The notes under the pieces are model-generated. The model saw nothing but the letters and a program-made list of their open reading frames with translations. It had not been told where the DNA came from and did no database searches. Both the position numbers and the translations under genes were made by a program. A stretch of 64,000 nucleotides of DNA, taken from positions 12,794,455 through 12,858,454 of the forward strand of contig CM060175.1 in NCBI GenBank assembly GCA_030549775.1. The letters run 5' to 3'. Source of the DNA: Tamarix chinensis. Taxonomy: Eukaryota > Streptophyta > Magnoliopsida > Caryophyllales > Tamaricaceae. Below, piece after piece: positions 35,651-44,796 of the stretch; positions within the stretch are counted from its first letter, which is position 1; every line of letters begins with the position of its first letter.

Positions 35651-36334
35651 CTAACATGTCGTTATGATTATGGAATTTCATAATATGATTCAAATAATGT
35701 TGATTAGCAAGGTAAGAGTATTTGATAATTAGTAAGTATTACGAGAACAAATCCTAATTCGGAATGAGATGAGATTATGATGGCCTTAATGGTTTTTTTG
35801 TGATATCTTGGATAACCGTCTGAATAAGAAATGACTAATGATATCAGATTGATTGAAAGTGAATAAGTATCTAATTCTTGTGCTTTTGTGATCACCTTAA
35901 TTAAGACACTAATACTTAAAGTGAAAGACCTCGATATCGGGAATGGTGGCTCTTTAGTGGTTGCTACCCTAAAGACTTGGTTTAGCCCACGATTATTCTG
36001 GTATTTGTTGGTGTGCCTTTGTGCCCCAGCCAGACCCTATATCTTACTCTATCTAGCTCTACGGACCTATTTAGGGGGTATGCATACTTATGGATTAGGT
36101 GTCCTTATCGATAGGGTACTGAGTAGCTTTATGCACCAGTATGACCAAAGTACCTTTACGTCCCTAGGTTGATGGTTGAAGGGTGCTGAGTAGCTTGTAT
36201 GCACCAATACGACTGGTGTACCTTTGTGACGTTCTAGGTTCTTGATCTCAATCCGAGGTAAATAAATAGAATTGTTGTGCTGATTAAAGAAAGGAAAAAC
36301 ACTAATCACGAAAGTGAAAGATTAATGAGCCGGG

Positions 36335-36745
36335 CCCAGTTGACTTATGATATTGACTATCGATCCACAAGTTATAATAGTGGCCCAGCAGGAGTGTGTT
36401 GCCCTAGCAGATGATATTGAGTATCGATCCACCGGATATAATAGTGGCCGAGGAGCATTTTGCTCTAGATGATGATTACATGCATTCCAGTCCACCGGCT
36501 AAAATAGTGGGGGTCCCGAGCTCAATAAAACAAGTATTGGATGTGAATAAATTATGGAAAGATATTAATCACTTATAGTGGAACACCTTGTGAGTTGGGG
36601 CCAGACCGGTCCACCAGCGAATAATAGTGGCCACGAGCGTTCTGCCCTAGAGACCGATCCACCGGCAATAATAGTGGTCAGGAGCATTCTGCCCTGTATG
36701 TATTCCGGTCCACCGACTATAATAGTGGAGTTCCCGCACTCACTT
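36335..36745 (+). repeat. two blocks of CCGGTCCACCG...AATAGTGG units, copy C
   Basis: Block 1 at about 36350-36520 and block 2 at about 36600-36735 each hold three units sharing CGATCCACCGG and ATAATAGTGG, separated by GGAGCATTCTGCCCT-like spacers. Blocks begin with GAGCCGGGCCCAG or GAGTTGGGGCCAG. This is the reverse complement of the arrangement in copy B. Confidence 0.85.
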
Positions 36746-36948
36746 GGATATAACCAGAGAGATGATTGAATAATGATGGACTAATGGCTTAAGGCCTAAA
36801 ATTATCGATCGTACTTTGTAACTTATTGATTTGTGACAGACTTGTTATGTATGTGAATGTTATGTATGCATCTCTCATTACATATGTATATAGCTTGCAT
36901 TATGTGTTATTGCGGGCTTGTTTTTCAATGTGGTATTAAAGGGTTACT

Positions 36949-36964
36949 CAGTACTATAGTACTG
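36949..36964 (+). other. conserved hairpin 2, copy C (perfect palindrome)
   Basis: CAGTACTATAGTACTG is a perfect 16-base palindrome directly after GGGTTACT. The equivalent site is a stem-loop in copies B and D. Confidence 0.7.
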
Positions 36965-37237
36965 AAGGGTTCCATTTGTGGGGCCCCTACCTATTCAATG
37001 GGTAGTGTCCCTTGCAGGTTTCTTTTTAGATACTATTCAAGTAGGCAACGGGAAAGAGCGTAAGGATTATCCGACCTTTAAGATTTTATTCTTCCTCTTC
37101 TAATGTCTAGTTTAAATGTAATTTTTTTCTTGTAACCACCATTGGTGGAATCATTCCTTATAAAATGTTACTTGCGCTACTCTGATTTTAAAATAGTTTG
37201 AATTTCTAGCAATGGATATTTTGTTCTCTAGCCTTAG

Positions 37238-37283
37238 CACTTGGTACTAGAACGGTATGAATGAACCGGTCAGGTACTAAGTG
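37238..37283 (+). other. conserved hairpin 1, copy C
   Basis: CACTTGGTACTAGAACGG and ACCGGTCAGGTACTAAGTG pair over most of their length, about 100 bases before the LTR 3' end. This matches copies B and D. Confidence 0.7.
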
Positions 37284-37381
37284 TGGCAGTAATATCCCCG
37301 AAATTCACAATTTGTTGTTTTTCTTCCGCTAATCTTTTAATAAAACGAAATTTTTCAGTAATGAATTTTGGGGGTGTTACA

Positions 37382-37704
37382 TTGTAGGAGCTGAGTTGGA
37401 ATTAGATAGTTGGGTTTTTTAGTCTTTTGTTTCATGTTGGAAATTTCTAGTCTTGGTTCTATTTAGTTTGATTTGAAATTTTAACCTTATATTATTATTT
37501 TGTAATGTAAAGAGTTTTACCTTGAACATTGTTCTTTTTGTTTAATGTTTTTCATACCCACTCTTGCATCTTCCATAGGTTAGGTGAACACACAAACCTA
37601 TCTTCATGATACTTGTGGCAGTAACATCCCTTGTTTTTAGTTTTTGCTTTCACATTATACTCTGAAAAATGAAAAATTGAAGTTGAGAAAAATAGGGTGA
37701 TACA
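37382..37704 (+). repeat. older family copy I, right part and terminus
   Basis: Resumes after the TTGTA duplication of copy C. CTTGTGGCAGTAACATCCC at about 37613 is the conserved sequence after hairpin 1, and AAAAATAGGGTGATACA at about 37688-37704 is an eroded 3' terminus of the family. Confidence 0.6.
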
Positions 37705-38839
37705 CCTAACCCTTAAGTATGCATATTGTTTAAGAAGTCTTGAGAACTAATTAGAATAGACTAGGGCTTTAGTCGAAATGTCAAGGCATCCAATGAAACC
37801 ACAACAACAAACTGAGAACTCCCACCTCATCTCTAGAGTAGCTAATCCTAAAGATTCAATCATTTCCAATCTCGAGGTCTTCTGCTTAAATTATTAGTAT
37901 CTTATCAAAGTAATCACATTTGTCACATAAAGCATATAATATCACAATTTCGTACTTAACCATTTTACTTTATTTTTGGTCGTTCAAGTCAACCTAAAGT
38001 CAACAGTCAAAACTAAGGTCGAGAGGCAACACTTAGGTCAACTAAAATCCACTAAGGGCAACCTAGTCCAATTATTCACACCTAGGCATATGTTTGTCAC
38101 AAATGACCAAAATGCCCTTAAACCCTAACTATTTCCATGCTAACCATTTTAATACTAATCTTATTATAACTATTAATTTCTCATGAAAATTATACAAGAA
38201 AATAAATCATGACACTAGCATGAAAATAAATTCTAGGATAAGGTAAAAGACTATTGTCTCCCTATACATGAATTAAGCATGTTGAGCACATAAAACCTAA
38301 GCATGCATATCGAACATATCATAAACCACATGCTCTACATATTAACATCGTATAACCCATGTATTTTGAAAATCATAACGAGCATAAAACACCCAATTGA
38401 AACCCTATATATGTTATCACATGATTTCTATATACTTAGTAAGAGTATAATGGTTACCTTATTTTCCAAGAAAAGTGGAAAAAAATCAAGGAATCACTAA
38501 ACCTTAACCTCTAAGTAATATTCTTTCTTCTCCTTAAAAATAAAGCCAAACAAAAATATTAGAATCCAACTCATAGAAATAATTACACATCATAAAAAAT
38601 AAAGAGAACCCATACCCAACTAGGACAAAGAGGACTCGTGTAGATTTTGACTAATTCACGTGGCAAGGGGTAACGTGAAGAGGTCATGTGACAAGGGCTT
38701 AGTGGTACAAGAATCTCACTCTAGAGGATATTGATGATATAATGGAGGCATGCTAGTGGAGCTTAGTTTCATGATGTTGCTAGAGGAAAATGGTTAAGGT
38801 CACATGAGGTGGAGCTAAAAAATATGGGTGATAAGCCAA

Positions 38840-38889
38840 AAAAGAAGAAGAAGAAGAAGAAGAAGAAGAAGAAGAAGAAGAAGAAGATA
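38840..38889. repeat. (GAA)n microsatellite
   Basis: About 15 uninterrupted AAG/GAA units. Confidence 0.95.
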
Positions 38890-39056
38890 GAAGAATAATG
38901 ATAAGGTTGGGAAATTAATGTGCTAGAGAAAAGGGAGAGAAGAGAGCTCAATTTGGGGTTAGGTGAATGACAAAACTAAAATATGAGAGGAAGGGGGAAA
39001 TAGAGGTTGTTGCATGAAAATGGTGATGTGTGAGGAGTTTAGGTGAAGTGCAATAG

Positions 39057-39566
39057 TTAGGGTTATATAAAAAAATATAGGATCTAAAAATCCAATCTGG
39101 TATCTAAAAAATTTGATCTAACATTCAGGATATCGAATCCTTGTATTTCAAAAAAATATATGTCTTTTAGAATATCTAGCTTTTTAATAAACTATCCAAA
39201 CCCAAAAAATATCCAATCTTTTATTTATCATTTCAATAATATATCATAATATCATAATTTTATAGTATTATTTTTAAAAAATTATTTATTTTTATAATTT
39301 TAACACTAATAATAATATTTCAATACTCTTTTTAAATACAATAAGACATACATATAAATATAGATATAAATATTAACTAATATACAATCTTCATTTTCAA
39401 AATATTCTTTAAAATTTATTAAAAATGTTAAAATAATATTTTCATATATATATCAAATATATTTAATATGTATTTTTGGATATTTGAGAATTTGGATATT
39501 TGATAAAAGGGATGATGAGCAAATATTTAATCCAATGGATACGCATATTCAATTATGAGCACCCAT
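39057..39566. mobile_element. hAT-like non-autonomous element
   Basis: Flanked by TGCAATAG (39049-39056) and AGCAATAG (39567-39574), an 8-bp duplication with one mismatch. The right end, read inwards, is ATGGGTGCTCATAATTG and the left end is TTAGGGTTATATA, a weak inverted repeat. GGATATTTG and GATATCC-like motifs recur inside, as in a common plant hAT MITE group. No coding sequence. Confidence 0.55.
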
Positions 39567-39830
39567 AGCAATAGGGGTAGAAAGGTAAGATATAAAATAG
39601 AGTTACAGGGGAGAAAGAATAGTGTTTAACATTTGAATGAATTAGGGTGGAGTGTCGAAATAGGATTAGTTAGGTGTTTTGGTTAGAGTAATCAAACCAC
39701 GAAATACTACTAGTTGAGGCATGTGAAAGGGTACCACGTGAGAGAAGAATGGTGAGGTGAAAGAAAAGGGAAAAAATAGAAGGATAGATTTAGGGTTAAA
39801 AGGGATAAATTTGAGGTGTTAGAGTTGTAA

Positions 39831-40466
39831 TTTTTTCTGACCTTTTGTAATATCTAACCAGTAATAATCTGCAATATAATCTATTATCTACTTCTTATTC
39901 ATTTTTAATCTTAAAATAGGCAAATAAATGTTTTAGTGTTAGCAGTTAGTGTAAGAATAGTAAAGGAGAACAAAATTATAGAGAGTGTGTCTATGACACT
40001 TTATGTTCTTAATGTTTTAACTTTCACAAATAACTCTTTTAAATAGAAAATTTCAAGTACTAAAAATGGGTTTGTTATAATTATAACGTCCTCTATTTTA
40101 TAGTACCAATGTAGAAATAGAAGGAGGAATATGGTATTCGAATGTGAATGGCTTTTAAATTCTAGTGTGTGGAACATAGGATATCTCTATGCATCATGTA
40201 TTATTTTACTCCCTTTTTTTACATTAAAAGCTAGTGGTTACTGTGGGTTAGTAGCGGGGTTTTCCTTTTTGAATATAATAAAATAAATTAGGGTAGCTTT
40301 ATTATATTAATACGAGTGGATATTAAGGATAGTTGGCTTAATTCAGTAGTATAGATTATATAACCCACCAAATCGATAAACCCTAATCAATTCTACCCCA
40401 CTAGAACCCATATGACTTCTCATTTATGAGCTATGAATTAAAGGAGAGAGGCAACCAAAAAGAGGA
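39831..40466. other. AT-rich non-coding stretch
   Basis: No gene. At about 40070-40095 an inverted sequence GTTATAATTATAAC sits between AAAATGGGTTT and GTCCTCTATTTTA; it looks like two eroded family termini lying back to back. The last five bases GAGGA are the left flank of copy D. Confidence 0.35.
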
Positions 40467-40749
40467 TAAAATACCCTAAAATCCTAATTTAGGAAATCAT
40501 GGCCAAATAAGAAATTATTAGGAAAATTAATTAAATAAACTATTTTTATTAAAATAAAAGGGAATTAATTAAGGTAAATCTAGGAGAAATTAATAAATAA
40601 TTTAAATAGAAAAAATTTGGGTATTTTGCTAACTAAAATGGAATTTAAGAAAAATCTTTCAAAGCCCCTAAATTAACCTAAAAAGAGAATTTAATTATGA
40701 TTTTAATATTAATATTTTATTAAATATCCCAAAATACCCAAAATATATT

Positions 40750-41740
40750 AATTAAGCCAATCCACCTTTTCCTTTCTTTTTCCTTTTTCTTTTTTCCTTT
40801 TTCCCCCTCTTTTTCCTTTTCTTTCCTTTCCTTCTCTTCCTTTTTTTTTCTCCTTTTTTCCCCGAATTGGGCTGGCTCGCTGGCCCAACTCCTCTTCCTC
40901 CCCCTGTGCAGCCCAGGCTTGCATCATCTTTCTTCTTCCTCCTCTCCCAAGCGGTTCGGTGTCCCCATTTCCTTCTTCTTCTTTTTCCTTGGACTGCTGA
41001 TCCAACCCGCCCGGCATTATCACCTACAACTCCCTCAATCGGCATCGGGAATTTTGCCACCAACCACACTACCCACTCCAACCATTCCTCCCCTCTCTTC
41101 CCCGTTGACTTACCCACCATTTCAACTAAGCCATTCCTCCTCTCTCCTGTGTGTCGTTCCTTCTTCCCTGACAAGAAATGGCCTACAAAGGTAGACCTAC
41201 GCCGACCTACCCTCGCCGGCCGGAGACCATAACCCTTGCCCCCTACTCTCCCACTCCCCTTTGTTGTTTTCCCTTCCAATCGAGCTATATATAGCCCCGA
41301 AGGCTGCCATAATTGGGTTTTGATTTTGGCAGCCCAAAAATTCACCCCGCACGCCACCGCCTAATCAGCCCTTCATTTCTCCGCCGTCAGCCATCGTCAC
41401 TACCCACTCTGGCCACCAAAACTTTCCCTGCACCACCCTCTACACAACCGAGCCACCCTCCTTCCTTGCCTTGCCCTGTACGAGCCACCCCGGCCGTGCA
41501 AAGTCACCCTCCCAAATAGCCTCTTTCGACCCTGCGCCACACCTCGTGTCGCCGTTTGCCACCGGTTCCGCCACCTATAGCGCCATCTCTACCTCCCAAA
41601 ACAACCAGGGGACCTTACTCTACACCCTAAACCTCCATTTTCCCCTACTTCCCTCTCCCCTAGCCTCCACATCCATCTCTCCACCACCCTCCTTCCTCCA
41701 CCGCTGCCGCCGCCGGCTCCACCACCAAGCCTAGGTGGTA
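40750..41740 (+). promoter_or_regulatory. CT/GC-rich promoter island with TATA box, copy D
   Basis: A pyrimidine tract (40765-40860) precedes GC-rich DNA. CTATATATAGCCCC at 41285-41298 is a strong TATA-box candidate about 820 bases into the LTR, followed by a CA-rich leader with CCGCC repeats. The same position and strand relation hold for the TATA box of copy B, which is how the orientation of the family was set. Pro/Ser/His-rich frames here are not credible genes. Confidence 0.6.
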
Positions 41741-41814
41741 TCCTCATTTCTTAAACCTTAAACCCTTTTATAGAAGTGTTAATGATTTTTAATATTAATA
41801 GTATTTTTAAATAT

Positions 41815-41970
41815 TATTAATATTAATATTATTAATACTATTAATACTACTATGACTACTACTACTACTACTACTACTATTATTAGGAGGTTCTAACTCT
41901 TATTTCAGAGAGATTTCTAGTTAATAATATTACTATGTAAAAGACTACAACTTTGTTGTTGTTGTTGTTG

Positions 41971-42034
<64 letters not shown>

Positions 42035-42310
42035 CCTTATTATTATTATTACCACTACTACTATCATCGTCGTCGTCGTCATCATCATCATTATTATTAT
42101 TATTATTATGAGTATCATTATTACCACTATTAATATTATCATCTCCAGCATTGTTATCACTATTACAATTAGTATTATTATTGTTATGATTATTATTATT
42201 TTCATCACTAATACTACCACTACTACCACTAGCATTATTAATATAAGTATCCTTATGTCCATTACTTTTATATTATTTCCATCACTAGTATTATTATTAT
42301 TATTACTAGA
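41815..42310. repeat. (ATT)n, (GTT)n and (ACT)n microsatellites, copy D
   Basis: Long trinucleotide runs: (ACT)n at about 41861-41882, (GTT)n then (ATT)n at about 41952-42032, and mixed TCG/TCA/ATT to 42110 and beyond. They are equivalent to the AAT runs of copy B. Confidence 0.9.
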
Positions 42311-42579
42311 TTTGGGGGTGATATTAGTATCGTTGTAAAACTAATAATAATATTATTATTAGTAATATTGAAACCCTTAATTTAATACTACGAATATTAC
42401 TAAGACTTACTTTGGTTAGTAGTGGCACGATTAATTATTTTAAGAATAATAATCCTAATTTTAATTATAAACTACTATTATCATTATTAGCCTTAGTATT
42501 AGGCCATGATAGGAGTAAGATAGGAAATTATGGTAATTCTGGTAGAGGGAGATTAACCCATGGTATTTCCCTCTTATAG

Positions 42580-42640
42580 GTGAATCAAGTCAAAACCCTC
42601 AAGAGGCGTAAGAGCGTGCTCCAAGCCTGGCGACATTTAG
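42580..42640 (+). other. conserved exon-like block in LTR leader, copy D
   Basis: Preceded by TTTCCCTCTTATAG and followed by GTAAGG. The core CAAGTCAAAACCCTCAAGAG, then GAGCGTGCTCCAAG, is nearly identical to the minus-strand block at 20796-20857 of copy B. Flanking acceptor and donor consensus in both copies suggest a small leader exon. Confidence 0.5.
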
Positions 42641-42999
42641 GTAAGGGTGTAGCTAAGGTCGCCTGTGTGTTACGTGTCTTACTTGCCTTGGATGTCCTGT
42701 ATAATTATATGTCGTGTTCTATAGGCTATTATCTTAACTATTTTATGTGTAGCGCGGCTTGGAACCGAGGTATGTTCATGTATTCTTTTCTGGTATGTGC
42801 TAATATGGATATGCTGCAAGTTGTGATGTGATGTGATGTAGCCCCTTAGGACATGCATGCTAGGGCATTTGTTGTGGTGATGTGGGATGGAGGCATGAAA
42901 GAGAAAAATGAGAAAGTAAGATAACCAAAGGGAAGTAAGTTGGCTAATGTTGGTAAGGATGACCTAAATAATCATGACCCATGAGTGGTGAATAAAAGG

Positions 43000-43300
43000 G
43001 GGGATTCAAATAAAATAAAAGAGTGGGAGAAACTAAGGTTTACATGGGAGGAACTAGGGTTTGCATGGAAATTTTAGGGTTTGGCATGGTAGAGATTGAG
43101 GGATTTGTATGGGATGGTTAAGGTCTGCATGGGGGAAAACTTTACGTATGGAAAGTTACTTTAGAACGTGGGGAAGGCAATGGAAGGTTTTTTTGGGTGA
43201 CTGGAGGCTTTAGGTGAAAAATAGTACGTAGGATAGTATAAGGGTACATAGGAGACCGATTAGGGTTTGGGAGGGAACCCTAATTTGAGAAGGTGGAAAA
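43000..43300 (+). repeat. GGGTTTGCATGGA short array, copy D
   Basis: Irregular repeats of AGGGTTTGCATGGAA and GTTTGGCATGGTA, the complement of the AAACCCTAA/CATGCAAACC repeats of copy B at 19860-20110. Confidence 0.65.
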
Positions 43301-43689
43301 AGAAATAGAAAATAATGAAATAATAAATTAGGGTAAGTGAGGTATGAGGGGAGAGTTAAATCTAAGGATCGTGACATGTGGGGTGCTAAAATAGTTTGGG
43401 TCTTGTGGGGTAGAGGAGGATGGGCCACATAGACCCAAATCAGGGTTTTTCTAGATAAAACCCTAGGGAGGACTATGAATGGGCTTAATGGTATGAGGTG
43501 GTGGGCCTTAACCCATTTGCAATGGAATTGGGCTTCTAGTGTGTGTGATGGAATAAGGAAGGGATGTCGGGGCAGGTAGGAGGTGCTAGAGTCTCAAGAT
43601 ATGGGACATGTCCCTCTTGGGAGGATAGAAGTAGAAGATGGCGGCATGCATGTCAAGGGTAAATAAAATCATCAAATAAGACACTAATC

Positions 43690-44080
43690 ATTTAAAGAGA
43701 AAGATTGTTGAGCCGGGCCCAGACCGGTCCACCGACGAATATTAGTGGCCAGGAGTCGGGGTGCCCTGGAGACCGATCCACCAACGAATAATAGTGGCTA
43801 GGAGCGTGTTGCCCTGCATGATTTCCGGTCCACCAGCTATAGTAGTGGGGGATTCCGTGCTCAACAAACTAAACGTAATGAAGCTAAGACATGGAAAATA
43901 CACTAAGTACTTATAGTGGAACACCATGTGAGTCGGGGCCAGACCGGTCCACCGGTGAATAATAGTGGTCAGGAGCGTTTTGCCCTGGAGATCGATCCAC
44001 CGGCGAATAATAGTGGTCAGGAATGTTCTGCCCTGTATGTATTTTTGGTCCACCGACTATAATAGTGGGGTTTTCGCACT
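43690..44080 (+). repeat. two blocks of CCGGTCCACCG...AATAGTGG units, copy D
   Basis: Three units at about 43722-43850 and three at about 43940-44070, each with ACCGGTCCACCG or CGATCCACC, GAATAATAGTGG and a GGAGCGTTTTGCCCTGG spacer. The blocks open with CGGGCCCAG or CGGGGCCAG and end in TCCGTGCTCAAC or TTCGCACTGAC, and form a tandem duplication of about 215 bp. Confidence 0.85.
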
Positions 44081-44255
44081 GACAAGGATTAATAAAGAGT
44101 ATGCGTGAAAATGAGTATGTCGTTAAGAGACTCAAAGAACAAGTTTAACTGGAATGTAATCGGCCTCATTATCTGTATTATTATATGTTGCCTATATGAT
44201 CATGCATGTGCTATGTGCTTTATATGTTTGGCCTTAGTTGTATGGTTACCTTACT

Positions 44256-44272
44256 CAGTACGTAGCGTACTG
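44256..44272 (+). other. conserved hairpin 2, copy D
   Basis: CAGTACG, loop TAG, CGTACTG: a perfect 7-bp stem directly after CCTTACT. Confidence 0.7.
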
Positions 44273-44650
44273 ACCACCCGTTTCATGGGTGTTGCTCATT
44301 CCCACAAGCAGAAGACCCTTCTGACTTAGTGCAGGTTGGTGATTCTATGTTCGATGCCTACAATGCTTATGAGGCATCGGGCGGGGCTGAGAGTTGAGCC
44401 TATACCTAGCTTGGGGGTTGAGAGTGACGTGGTCGGAGTCTACCATCTGCCTTATCTTTCATGTATCATTATATTTAGTTTATTTCTAGTGTATGATGTT
44501 TTTGACGTTTGGAACTTTAAAACTATACTTTTGGATTGTACCTTTTGATTACCGCACTCTGATTTCCTACACGATTAACGACTCATTTCTTTTATGGATG
44601 ATCGTTTTAATTATCGACTCGTGTTTGATGTCTATCCCAATCATCCTTAG

Positions 44651-44696
44651 CACTTGGTACTGGAACGGTAGAAGTGAACCGGTCTTGTACTAAGTG
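44651..44696 (+). other. conserved hairpin 1, copy D
   Basis: CACTTGGTACTGGAACGG and ACCGGTCTTGTACTAAGTG, about 100 bases before the LTR 3' end. Confidence 0.7.
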
Positions 44697-44796
44697 TGGC
44701 AGTAATGACCCTATAATTTACATTTTTATGATTTCGCTTTGGCTAAACCTTTTTATTAAATGAAAATTTTCAATTGTAAAATTTTGGGGTATTACA

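Larger units (their letters stand above)
32108..37381 (+). mobile_element. TGTAACACCCC-family solo LTR, copy C
   Basis: 5274 bp. Begins TGTAATCCCCCAAAAATTTT and ends GAATTTTGGGGGTGTTACA, flanked by an exact 5-bp duplication TTGTA (32103-32107 and 37382-37386). The termini form an inverted repeat of about 20 bp. The internal order is the same as in copies B (reversed) and D. No coding capacity. It is the longest copy because of its 1.36-kb minisatellite. Confidence 0.88.
37705..39830 (-). repeat. older TGTAACACCCC-family copy K
   Basis: Opposite orientation to its neighbour. 37705-37900 is the reverse complement of 29230-29400 in copy M, and GACCAAAATGCCCTTAAACCC at about 38105 matches 10242 in copy A. 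It may end near AAATTTGAGGTGTTAGA (about 39827). It contains a (GAA)n run and an hAT-like insertion. No gene. Confidence 0.55.
40467..44796 (+). mobile_element. TGTAACACCCC-family solo LTR, copy D
   Basis: 4330 bp. Begins TAAAATACCCTAAAATCC, matching the eroded B terminus, and ends TTTTGGGGTATTACA. The flanks are GAGGA (40462-40466) and GCGGA (44797-44801), a 5-bp duplication with one mismatch. It contains the full set of internal signals in the plus orientation, including a TATA box at 41285-41294. No coding sequence. It is the best copy for comparison with B. Confidence 0.8.

Noticed and set aside
40752..41734. Open frames of 201, 121 and 105 codons in copy D as genes
   Set aside because: Same island or microsatellite translation (Ile/Val repeats from ATT runs); not conserved between copies.
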